Positions 6,668-13,710 of a stretch of 16,815 bases of DNA are shown here, in pieces (the stretch's first letter is position 1; each line of letters begins with the position of its first letter). Below the pieces are notes generated by a model, which saw only the letters and a program-made list of their open reading frames with translations, made no database searches and had not been told where the DNA came from. Both the position numbers and the translations under genes were made by a program. Source of the stretch: Spirochaetaceae bacterium (GTDB lineage: Bacteria > Spirochaetota > Spirochaetia > DSM-2461). The stretch spans positions 1 to 16,815 of the forward strand of contig QKAI01000369.1 in NCBI GenBank assembly GCA_003246505.1, written 5' to 3'.

Positions 6668-7270
6668 ATGTCGTTCATCACACCGGATTTACCCTATGCC
6701 TATGATGCATTGGAACCCTATATAGACAGGAAAACCATGGAGGTGCACCATGACAAGCACCATACGGGATATACGGCCAAGCTCAACGCCGCCCTGGAGG
6801 GATCGGACTATGCGGGCAAAAGCATAGAGGATCTGCTCAAGGGGCTGAATTCCCTGCCCGAAAGTCTGCGCACCGCCGTAAGAAACGCCGGGGGTGGCCA
6901 CTTCAACCACAATCTGTTCTGGGAAATTCTTTCTCCCCGGGGAGGGGGAAAGGCGGAGGGAAAACTGGGAGACGCCCTGGCCTCTTCATTCGGGTCCTAC
7001 GATGGCTTCGTCAAGTCCTTTACCGATAGGGCCGTGGGACTGTTCGGCAGCGGCTGGGTCTGGCTGGTCAAGGACGGAGCGGGGACGCTCTCCCTGGAGG
7101 CCACTCCCAATCAGGACAACCCCCTTACCGGTGGAAAGATTCCCCTTTTGGGCATCGATCTGTGGGAACACGCCTACTATCTGAAATACCAGAACCGGCG
7201 GCCCGAGTATATCGAGGGTTTTTTCCATCTGATTAATTGGGAGAAGGTGGGAGACCTCTATCTGAGCTGA
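6668..7270 (+). CDS. sodA: Superoxide dismutase, manganese type
   Basis: A 200-residue Fe/Mn superoxide dismutase that converts superoxide to hydrogen peroxide and oxygen in the cytoplasm (no signal peptide). Metal ligands are His27 (VHHDKHHTGY), His81 (GGGHFNHNLFW), Asp164 and His168 (GIDLWEHAYYLKYQNRRP). GSGWVWLV is the family core. The second-shell residues favour manganese: Gly77 together with Gln149 in TPNQDNPL, where iron enzymes usually have Gln at the first position and Ala at the second. A cambialistic enzyme cannot be excluded. AAAGGAGG lies seven bases before the ATG, the best ribosome site in the window. It is a single gene with a long AT-rich leader region, converging on the membrane-protein gene with one base between the stops. 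Confidence 0.96.
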   Translation: MSFITPDLPYAYDALEPYIDRKTMEVHHDKHHTGYTAKLNAALEGSDYAGKSIEDLLKGLNSLPESLRTAVRNAGGGHFNHNLFWEILSPRGGGKAEGKLGDALASSFGSYDGFVKSFTDRAVGLFGSGWVWLVKDGAGTLSLEATPNQDNPLTGGKIPLLGIDLWEHAYYLKYQNRRPEYIEGFFHLINWEKVGDLYLS

Positions 7271-7271
7271 T

Positions 7272-7571
7272 TCAGTATTTTCGCTTTCTGACCAGGAAGA
7301 GGACGAATCCCGCCGACATGAGAGCCAGGGGGAGCAGGCTCAGGAGCATATCCGCCAGGGGAATGCCCCCCGCATAGCCCCAGTCGGGATTCAGAATCTC
7401 CAGTTCCAGAAGGATGGAGTATATCAGCTCCACGTACCGGACCAGGGTGCCTGCGATGATGAAAATCCAGGCGCCCTCCCGGGTTTTCGCCCAGGCCAGT
7501 ATGGCCAGGAAGGCGATGAGAAACCCGAAGAACAGTTTGAGGGAGACGAATAGCAGGGTCCCGCCGGTCAC
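7272..7571 (-). CDS. Small three-helix membrane protein, unknown function
   Basis: A 99-residue hydrophobic protein with three predicted membrane helices: about residues 5-27, 33-57 and 68-93. The C-terminus is very basic (VRKRKY), which predicts it stays in the cytoplasm. I recognise no family. The start is a GTG at 7571 that overlaps the upstream stop as GTGA, with GGGGA seven bases before it, so it is probably read by coupled translation as the last gene of the lolA-rodZ-rimO-pcrA operon. No hairpin terminator is visible between it and sod. Confidence 0.7.
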   Translation of the reverse strand: MTGGTLLFVSLKLFFGFLIAFLAILAWAKTREGAWIFIIAGTLVRYVELIYSILLELEILNPDWGYAGGIPLADMLLSLLPLALMSAGFVLFLVRKRKY

Positions 7572-8290
7572 AGGATAGTCCCCAGGATTTTCATTTCGTG
7601 GGGCGATAGCTGACCGGGAAGGCAGACGGGCTGCTCCTTTCTTCCGGGCAGGAATACCCTATTCTCCAGAGCCCTTTTTCGGACCATATCGTAATCCCCC
7701 TCTCCTATGTAATACAGGCAGGGCCCCTTCCTTGTCCAGTCCCTCAGGCCGTCGAAATTCTCCCAGAACCGGAAATCGGTCCTTTCGCGGAAGAGCTGGA
7801 AGTCGTGGAAACTGCGTATAATCCCCTCCAGAAGTACGGGGGAGATGAGATCTCCCTCGCTGGGATCCCGGGAGGAGAGGACGATGCAGGTCTGATCGAT
7901 CCCGGGGAGCAGGGGGCGGACCAGCAGTGTCTCCCCCCCCTGTTCTGTCAGGGGAATCCAATCCGTCGCCGATGCCATGTCCCTCGCTTCCAGGGCCGCA
8001 CGGGCTCTCTCCCCGTTGGCGAACAGCGCCCGGTGGGCGTAATCGGGAAAGAGCTTGCCCAGGAGCTTCATGAGCCGGGCCGTATAGACGGAGGGGTAGG
8101 CTGCCCAGATCCCCTTTTCCAGACTGTTCTTGACCGGGAGCATGGTCTTGCCAGGTTTGTGCCCCATCAGAGCCCGTCCCCCGTCTAGATAAAGATCCAG
8201 GTAGCGGTTTCCCTTGTAATCGTAGAGGTGATAGTCCCGGCACCGCTTTATGGGCGGCAGGCCCTCAAAGAAATCATTGCCATTCGTCAT
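7568..8290 (-). CDS. Short, degenerate class III aminotransferase-like protein
   Basis: A 240-residue protein. Residues 12-100 resemble the N-terminal part of class III PLP aminotransferases (glutamate-1-semialdehyde mutase type): a Y-DYKGNRYLDLYLDGGRALMGH segment for the 'D-x-dG-xxylDl-xg-g-xxlGH' region, then a helical stretch ending LFANGERARAALEAR where the family has the 'f.nsGseA.eaA.klAR' segment. The rest does not resemble the family's PLP-binding core: I see no Asp of the D-E-V motif and no Schiff-base lysine context. Full enzymes have about 430 residues, so it is probably not an active transaminase. The reading frame is intact and its start overlaps pcrA by 17 bases, so it looks like a maintained gene rather than a fresh pseudogene. 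Role unknown. Confidence 0.72.
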   Translation of the reverse strand: MTNGNDFFEGLPPIKRCRDYHLYDYKGNRYLDLYLDGGRALMGHKPGKTMLPVKNSLEKGIWAAYPSVYTARLMKLLGKLFPDYAHRALFANGERARAALEARDMASATDWIPLTEQGGETLLVRPLLPGIDQTCIVLSSRDPSEGDLISPVLLEGIIRSFHDFQLFRERTDFRFWENFDGLRDWTRKGPCLYYIGEGDYDMVRKRALENRVFLPGRKEQPVCLPGQLSPHEMKILGTIL

Positions 8291-10439
8291 CGGCCAGCTT
8301 CTCCAGTTTATGGGAGCAGAATTCGGGCATCAGCACGGCGGTCTTTCCCGTTTCGAACTGCACGTTGATAACCACATGCCCCCCGTTTTTTATCACATTG
8401 AATACAATGCCCGACCCGTAGTCGTCATGGTAGACCCTCGTGCCCTTCCGGTAGCCCCCCACTTCCTCCCCCTCGACGGGGGTGTAGGGTTCCTGGCCCC
8501 CGTCCCAGGGGTCCCTGCCCGCAGGAACCGCGCCGAATCCGTCGTAGGGTGCCTCCTCAAGGATATGGTCGGAGGGCAGCTCCTTCAGGAAACGGGAGGG
8601 CCAGCTCTCCTCCAGCCTGCCGTAGCGGGGCCGGTACCGGCAGCTGGTGAGATAGAGCTCCCTCATGGCCCGGGTGATGGCCACGTAAAAGAGGCGGCGC
8701 TCCTCCTCCGTGTCCTCCTCGCTCTCGTAGATGTCGCCGCCGCCCCGGGGAAAGAGGCCCTCCTCCATGCCGGAGATGATGACCCGTTCGAATTCCAGGC
8801 CCTTGGTGTTGTGCATGGTGATGAGGGTTACCCCGCTCACCTGCTCCGTCTCCTCGTGGCTGGGGGGATTCAGGCCCTGCTCCTCCATAAAGCGGATCAG
8901 CTCCTCCGGGGTGCCCCGGTACTCGGTGGCGCTGTTGATCAGCTCGTGGATATTGTCCTCCCGGGTGGTCCCCTCCTGCCTGTCCCGGGAACGGTAGTGC
9001 TCCATCAGGCCGAACCGGTCGAGAAAGGCGCGGATGTAGTAGGCCAGGCTGTCCTTTTCGTCGTCCCAGAGGGGCTTACCGTAGGCGGCGGCGAACTCCT
9101 CAAGGCTTTTCTTCGCCTTGCCCCTCTGATGGGGGAGGGAGAGGCGCACCGCCTCCAGGACGTCATCGGTCTCATCCAGGAAGGGATCAACCTTGCCCAG
9201 GGCCCCGGCGCCCACCCCCCGGACGGGCTTGTTGGCGATGCGTCGCAGGGCCACCTCGTCCCCGCTGTTGAGGAGGAGGCTCAGATAGGCCAGGGCGTCC
9301 TTGACTTCCTCCCGCTCGTAGAAGCTCAGGTTCCCCACGAGGCGGTAGGGGATATTGTTCTTGCGGAAGCTGTCCTCGAAGTTTTTAGACTGGGCATTGG
9401 TCCGGTAGAGGATGGCCGTCTCCTCATATCTTTTATCCCGCAGAAGGTCGGTGATGTAGGAGGTCTCCTCCCGCTGGTCGGCGAAATAGAGCACCCGGGG
9501 CTTCTCCCCGTCCCCCCGGCTGGTCCAGAGGGTCTTGCCCAGGCGTCCCTGGTTGTTGTTCACCACGGCGGAGGCGGCGGCCAGGATGTGCCCGGTGGAG
9601 CGGTAGTTCTCCTCCAGACGGATTACCCGGGTATGGGGGAAGCGTTTTTCGAAGGAGAGGATGTTCTCCACCCGGGCCCCCCGGAAGCGGTAGATGGACT
9701 GGTCGTCGTCCCCCACCACGCAGAGCCGGTTCTCCGGCCCCACCAGCTGTTCCAGGAGCAGGTCCTGGGCCCGGTTCGTATCCTGGTACTCGTCCACCAG
9801 AATGGCCCGGAAGCGCTGGCGCAGCCTGGTCCGCACCGCTTCGTTCTTCTTAAGGAGCCGGACGGGCAGGGAGATCAGGTCCCCGAAATCCGCATTGCCC
9901 ACCCTCCTAAGCTTCTCCTCGTAGCGGGCGTAGTATTCGGGGAAGCGGGGGTCGCCGGTGATGCCTTTCAAATCGTCCCCGGGGGCCAGACATTCGTCCT
10001 TGGCACGGGAGATGTGATGGGCGTAAACCTTGAGCTCGTTCCGGGGCTGGTCCGGGTAGACCGTGCGAAGGAGCTCCACCGAATCCTTGTCGTCGTAGAT
10101 GACGAAGCTGGGCTTGAGGCCGCACAGTTCCGCGTTCAGCCGGAGAATCCAGGCGCCGAAGGCGTGGAAGGTCTTGATCATGACCAGGGAGGAGCCGGGG
10201 GCCATCTTCTCGATGCGCTCCCGCATCTCCGCAGCGGCCTTGTTGGTGAAGGTTACCGCCAGTATGGAGGGGGGCGGGACCTGGCCGGACCCTATGAGGT
10301 AGGCGATGCGTGTGGTGATGACCCGGGTTTTCCCCGAGCCGGCTCCGGCGAGTATGAGGAGGGGATCCTCCCCGTGGAGGACCGATTCCCTCTGGGGCTC
10401 GTTCAGAAGATTCAGCTGCTGTTCCAGGAGAGGGTTCAT
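8274..10439 (-). CDS. pcrA: ATP-dependent 3'-5' DNA helicase PcrA/UvrD
   Basis: A 721-residue superfamily 1A helicase used in nucleotide-excision and mismatch repair and for removing proteins from DNA. Motifs in order: Q motif LNEPQRESV (residues 12-20), Walker A GAGSGKT (32-38), AVTFTNKAAAEM (Ia), VDEYQDTN (Walker B/II), VGDDDQSIYRFRGA (III), LEENYRST (IV), TLITMHNTKGLEFERV (V) and RLFYVAITRA (VI). The last ~50 residues (GTRVYHDDYGSGIV onwards) form the Tudor-like domain that binds RNA polymerase in PcrA/UvrD and separates them from Rep. The start is the ATG at 10439, sharing one base with the rimO stop (TAATG), so it is probably translationally coupled. Confidence 0.96.
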   Translation of the reverse strand: MNPLLEQQLNLLNEPQRESVLHGEDPLLILAGAGSGKTRVITTRIAYLIGSGQVPPPSILAVTFTNKAAAEMRERIEKMAPGSSLVMIKTFHAFGAWILRLNAELCGLKPSFVIYDDKDSVELLRTVYPDQPRNELKVYAHHISRAKDECLAPGDDLKGITGDPRFPEYYARYEEKLRRVGNADFGDLISLPVRLLKKNEAVRTRLRQRFRAILVDEYQDTNRAQDLLLEQLVGPENRLCVVGDDDQSIYRFRGARVENILSFEKRFPHTRVIRLEENYRSTGHILAAASAVVNNNQGRLGKTLWTSRGDGEKPRVLYFADQREETSYITDLLRDKRYEETAILYRTNAQSKNFEDSFRKNNIPYRLVGNLSFYEREEVKDALAYLSLLLNSGDEVALRRIANKPVRGVGAGALGKVDPFLDETDDVLEAVRLSLPHQRGKAKKSLEEFAAAYGKPLWDDEKDSLAYYIRAFLDRFGLMEHYRSRDRQEGTTREDNIHELINSATEYRGTPEELIRFMEEQGLNPPSHEETEQVSGVTLITMHNTKGLEFERVIISGMEEGLFPRGGGDIYESEEDTEEERRLFYVAITRAMRELYLTSCRYRPRYGRLEESWPSRFLKELPSDHILEEAPYDGFGAVPAGRDPWDGGQEPYTPVEGEEVGGYRKGTRVYHDDYGSGIVFNVIKNGGHVVINVQFETGKTAVLMPEFCSHKLEKLADDEWQ

Positions 10440-11815
10440 TACCTGTCCCCTTCTTCCAGTAGCACCGCCTCCAGGTCAAAACCGTTCGCCTTGATGATGC
10501 GGGCCCTGACGTGATCCCCCGGTTTCAGGTCCTCCCCGTGAAGGACGGTCAGCCCGTCGATCTCCGGAGCCTGCCCCGCGTTGCGGCAGAGGAACAGGTC
10601 CTCCTCGGGAATCTCCTCTTCCACCAGGAGGGTCACCTCCCGGTCCACCCAGAGGGACAGGCGCTTCTCCGTAAGGGGTATCTGCCTCTCCTCCAGAACC
10701 CTTTTGCGCTTCTCCCCCTGGCCTATGGTCCGGCGGGCTTTGAGGGTGCGGCTCTCTTTGTAGGCGGGGGTATCCTCTTCGGGGGAGTAGGAGAAAACCC
10801 CCAGCCAGTCCAGTTCCGCCTGCTCCTGGAAGGAGAGAAGCTCCTGGAAATCGGCCTTCTCCTCCCCGGGGAATCCGGTCATGAAGGTGGATCTGATGGT
10901 GCAGCCGGGAACTTCCTCCCGCAGGCGGCGGATCAGATCCAGGTAGATCGGGCCGTTCCCCCGGCGTCCCATGCCCCGGAGCACCCCCGCAGAGGCGTGC
11001 TGGAAGGGAATGTCGAAGTAGGGGAGGATGCGGGGATCCTCCCTCATGAGGGGAAGGATATCGAAGGGGAAGTGGTCCGGATGGATATAGAGAAGCCGGA
11101 CCCAGAAATCCCCCTCCAACCGGGTGATCTCCCTTAAAAGATCGGCCAGGTTCTTCCCCCCCTCCTGCCGCATGTCGCTCCCCCAGTTGGCCAGATCCTG
11201 GGTCACCAGGTTGAATTCGAAGATCCCCCTGCTCAGGAGGTCCCTGATTTCGGCGACGATCTCCCCGGCGGGGCGGCTGACCACGGATCCCCGTATCAGG
11301 GGGATGGCGCAGAAGCGGCAGTTATTGTTGCAGCCCTCGGCGATTTTGACGTAGGCGGAGCCCCGGAAGTTGAAGAGCTCCCGCCTCAGGGGGAAGGCGC
11401 TGGTGCCCACGGGCTTGAGGAGCCTGTCCTTGGGGATGTCCTCCAGAAGGTCGGCGATCCTCTCGGGAATCTTGTTGCCGAAGACGGCGGTCAGCTCGGG
11501 GATCTGGTCCCGGAGCTCATTCCCGTAGCGCTGGGCCATGCAGCCCGCGGCGATGACCTTTTTCCCCGGATACTCCTTGAGGGTGCGGAGGATGGTGTTG
11601 ACCGCCTCTTCCTTGGCACTGGCGATGAAGCCGCAGGTGTTGATGATGATGTAGGACGCCTTTTCCGGTTCGTGACGGAAAAACTGCCAACCCCGGTCCA
11701 TGAGGGCGGAGACCATGATCTCCGCGTCGACCTGGTTCTTGGAACAGCCCAGGTTCTCTATGTAAAAGCTTCTAGTAGACGTGGAGGAGGAGTAGTTCGT
11801 ATTGTCCCGACTCAT
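10439..11815 (-). CDS. rimO: Ribosomal protein S12 methylthiotransferase RimO
   Basis: A 458-residue radical-SAM enzyme that adds a methylthio group to a conserved aspartate of ribosomal protein S12. The N-terminal cluster cysteines are Cys24 (ENLGCSKNQVDAE), Cys61 (NTCGFI) and Cys92 (AGCMAQ). The radical-SAM cluster is Cys162/166/169 in EGCNNNCRFCAIPLIRG. The final ~65 residues (VTLLVEEEIP onwards) are a TRAM domain. LGCSKNQVD and the CAIPLIRG context favour RimO over the tRNA enzyme MiaB. The frame is open upstream to 12055, but that part reads through rodZ in low-complexity Ser/Thr/Arg and is rejected. The ATG at 11815 leaves a 44-base overlap with rodZ, has a poor ribosome site, and adds about 15 residues before the usual N-terminus. 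Confidence 0.94.
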   Translation of the reverse strand: MSRDNTNYSSSTSTRSFYIENLGCSKNQVDAEIMVSALMDRGWQFFRHEPEKASYIIINTCGFIASAKEEAVNTILRTLKEYPGKKVIAAGCMAQRYGNELRDQIPELTAVFGNKIPERIADLLEDIPKDRLLKPVGTSAFPLRRELFNFRGSAYVKIAEGCNNNCRFCAIPLIRGSVVSRPAGEIVAEIRDLLSRGIFEFNLVTQDLANWGSDMRQEGGKNLADLLREITRLEGDFWVRLLYIHPDHFPFDILPLMREDPRILPYFDIPFQHASAGVLRGMGRRGNGPIYLDLIRRLREEVPGCTIRSTFMTGFPGEEKADFQELLSFQEQAELDWLGVFSYSPEEDTPAYKESRTLKARRTIGQGEKRKRVLEERQIPLTEKRLSLWVDREVTLLVEEEIPEEDLFLCRNAGQAPEIDGLTVLHGEDLKPGDHVRARIIKANGFDLEAVLLEEGDR

Positions 11816-12890
11816 TTTTCGCCCATTGTATTTTCTTCGCCGATACTTCGCCCGCATCGCCGAAGTCCAGTTCCTCCCCGTTGATCTTGCCGTAAACGGC
11901 TCCGGCATTGGAAAGCCAGAGCTCAATGCGGCTGTTGACCTCCACCCGGAGGGTGTCCCCGTCCTTGTAGTACTTCTGGATCGGCTCGTCGTAGTCCCGC
12001 TTGTAGCGGAGGAGGCAGTAGCCCCGGAATTTGATATCCAGGGTGAATCTCTCACCCCCGGCGGCGGTGTAGATGACCACGGGCTCCACCGTACGGGACT
12101 GAACCCCGGAGGGGGCGGTGCTCTCGATCCGGGAAAGATCCAGGAGGGCGTCCGATTTTTCCCTGTCCAGTTCGGCCTGGGTCAGCTTCTGCACGACGAG
12201 GACGCCGCCCCCCTCGGGAAAGCCGTAATCCTTGAGATAGAGGCGGTAGTCGGGGGAGTCCTGAAAGAGGGAGAAAAAGACCTCCTTCCCCAGGGTAAAG
12301 AAAAACCCCGGGTGGCCCGGATCATCCTTCTTCGTCAGGGTCAGCCCGTTGTCCCGGTCGGTCACGGTGAAGACTACCGACTGGTCCCCCTTGGTGAAGA
12401 GGAGGGAATCCCCGGCAAGGGCGTGGAATTCGGTCTCCTCCTCCTCTATGGCGTACTCCCGGGGCGCGCGGACCTCTTCCCTGGCCGCACTGGCCCTACG
12501 GGCGGCGGCCCTGTCCCCCCACTGGGATATCATCCCGGGCAGGAAAACGATGCCCGCCGCGATAACAAGGGCGGCGCCGGCGGTGATTATCAGGATGAGG
12601 GGGGAGATGCTTCTCTTTTTCTTTCCCACCAGGGCCTCAATGGGGGAAGGTTCCTCCCGCAGCTTGTGGTTCTTGTAGAGTGAGATGAGCTTCTCCGGTT
12701 CCAGGCCCAGGTAATCCGCGTAGGTCCTGAGGAAGCCGATGAGATAGGCCTCGGCGGGGAAAGTCTCAAACTGTTCCGCTTCGAGGTTTTCTATATAGGA
12801 ACGGGATATGTTGGTTTCATGGACCACCTGGTCCACGGTGTAACCCCTCTCCTCTCTGGTTGCTTTAAGCAGTTCGCCCAATCCTTGCAT
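11772..12890 (-). CDS. rodZ: RodZ-like cell-shape protein (HTH, one membrane helix, DUF4115)
   Basis: A 372-residue bitopic membrane protein. Residues 1-70 are the helix-turn-helix domain (LGELLKATREERGYTVDQVV, then ISRSYIENLEAEQF) that in RodZ binds MreB rather than mainly DNA. A basic juxtamembrane stretch (GKKKRS) precedes one membrane helix at ~95-120. Residues ~280-350 are the RodZ C-terminal domain (DUF4115: RGYCLLRYKRDYDEPIQKYY through YGKINGEELDFGDAGEV). Between them lie ~150 periplasmic residues, longer and more acidic than in E. coli RodZ, with a repeated 'lF.l..D...lyLKd' character. It is the second gene of its operon, three bases after lolA, with GGAAGAG upstream. It probably links the MreB cytoskeleton to the cell-wall machinery. 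Confidence 0.88.
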   Translation of the reverse strand: MQGLGELLKATREERGYTVDQVVHETNISRSYIENLEAEQFETFPAEAYLIGFLRTYADYLGLEPEKLISLYKNHKLREEPSPIEALVGKKKRSISPLILIITAGAALVIAAGIVFLPGMISQWGDRAAARRASAAREEVRAPREYAIEEEETEFHALAGDSLLFTKGDQSVVFTVTDRDNGLTLTKKDDPGHPGFFFTLGKEVFFSLFQDSPDYRLYLKDYGFPEGGGVLVVQKLTQAELDREKSDALLDLSRIESTAPSGVQSRTVEPVVIYTAAGGERFTLDIKFRGYCLLRYKRDYDEPIQKYYKDGDTLRVEVNSRIELWLSNAGAVYGKINGEELDFGDAGEVSAKKIQWAKNESGQYELLLLHVY

Positions 12891-12893
12891 GTT

Positions 12894-13571
12894 TTACTCT
12901 TCCGGTTCAAAAAGAAAGTTTTCTATGTCGTTACCCACGGGGGGTGATTTATAATAGAATTTCGTATCCGGGATATCCTCGTTGATACGGAGATTCAGAA
13001 AGTCGAAGCGTATGGTCTCGTACTTCGTCGTGGTGGCGGTGATCCGGCGGATGACCCGGTTTTCGCCCACGGCGATCTCAAGCTCCCGGAAGCCCTCCGT
13101 TGAGGAGAGCCACTCCAGACGGAGTTTGGTGACCATCTCCTCCGACCCGGTGGAAAGGGGTTCCGGTTCGGGGCCGGTCTTGTACCCTATCTTGTAATTC
13201 TGCTGGAGCAGGTGGAGCCCCTGGGAGCCGGCCATGTTGGCGATGGCCGTGTCGCTGTGCTTTTTCAGGGTCTGGGAGAAGGTGACACTGTGCTCGGGCA
13301 GATGGAGGAGGAGAGTCTCCCCGTCCGTATTCATGATGATGCCCTTGCTATTTTCATCGGTGAACTCCAGGCGGAGGAGGTTGGGGCTCTTATAGAATAT
13401 GTCCGCGGTCTGCACCGAGTCGCCCCGGGTAATGACGATCTGTCCCTGATAGTCTCTTATCGTGCCGTAAAAATCGGATAATCGATCGAAAAAACTCTCC
13501 GCCGTTTCCTGGGAATAGAGAATGAATGTTCCGAAAAACAGCAGGGGAAGTAATAATCGGGATTTAATCAA
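12894..13571 (-). CDS. lolA: LolA-like outer-membrane lipoprotein carrier
   Basis: A secreted protein of 225 residues. An N-terminal signal peptide (MIKSRLLLPLLFFGTFILYS-Q) is followed by the LolA fold: SFFDRLSDFYGTIRDYQGQI, then ADIFYKSPNLLRLEF, a NTDGETLLLHLPE hairpin and a C-terminal FDFLNLRINEDIPDTKFYYK. The last matches the '.f.l.d..pn..i.d..F.f.pP' end of LolA. LolA carries lipoproteins across the periplasm to the outer membrane. Sequence identity to classical LolA looks low, and a LolA-related protein with another cargo is possible. I chose a TTG start at 13571, eight bases after GAGG; the upstream GTG (13580) and TTG (13577) are too close to that site. It is the first gene of the lolA-rodZ-rimO-pcrA operon. 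Confidence 0.8.
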   Translation of the reverse strand: MIKSRLLLPLLFFGTFILYSQETAESFFDRLSDFYGTIRDYQGQIVITRGDSVQTADIFYKSPNLLRLEFTDENSKGIIMNTDGETLLLHLPEHSVTFSQTLKKHSDTAIANMAGSQGLHLLQQNYKIGYKTGPEPEPLSTGSEEMVTKLRLEWLSSTEGFRELEIAVGENRVIRRITATTTKYETIRFDFLNLRINEDIPDTKFYYKSPPVGNDIENFLFEPEE

Positions 13572-13599
13572 CGTCAACACCTCTTTTATATTACCCTCT

Positions 13600-13629
13600 A
13601 TTACTCCATATTTTCCCCCGATATGTCAA
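13600..13629 (-). promoter_or_regulatory. Promoter of the lolA-rodZ-rimO-pcrA operon
   Basis: On the minus strand a perfect TTGACA (13624-13629), 18 bases, then AGTAAT (13600-13605). It is in the divergent gap with the kinase-like gene and is the only good leftward promoter before lolA. The leader would be about 20-25 bases to the TTG start. Confidence 0.65.
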
Positions 13630-13664
13630 GGTCGGTCCGGGGATGGAAATTCACACCTGTCCTA

Positions 13665-13693
13665 TTGAAATCCCCCCCGCCATGAACGAGAAT
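13665..13693 (+). promoter_or_regulatory. Possible promoter of the kinase-like gene
   Basis: TTGAAA (13665-13670), 17 bases, GAGAAT (13688-13693). The leader would be about 11 bases, carrying AGGTGATC (13701-13708), an eight-base match to the 3' end of 16S rRNA, before the ATG at 13711. Confidence 0.45.
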
Positions 13694-13710
13694 TCCAATT
13701 AGGTGATCTA

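Noticed and set aside
8250..10514. A 754-codon open frame on the plus strand opposite pcrA
   Set aside because: It mirrors the helicase codons in a GC-rich gene, is full of Gly/Val/Pro/Leu and has no recognisable domain. The minus-strand helicase has every motif.
11816..12055. Extra 80 residues at the RimO N-terminus
   Set aside because: Ser/Thr/Arg-rich sequence produced by reading rodZ in another frame. RimO proteins begin close to the ENLGC motif.
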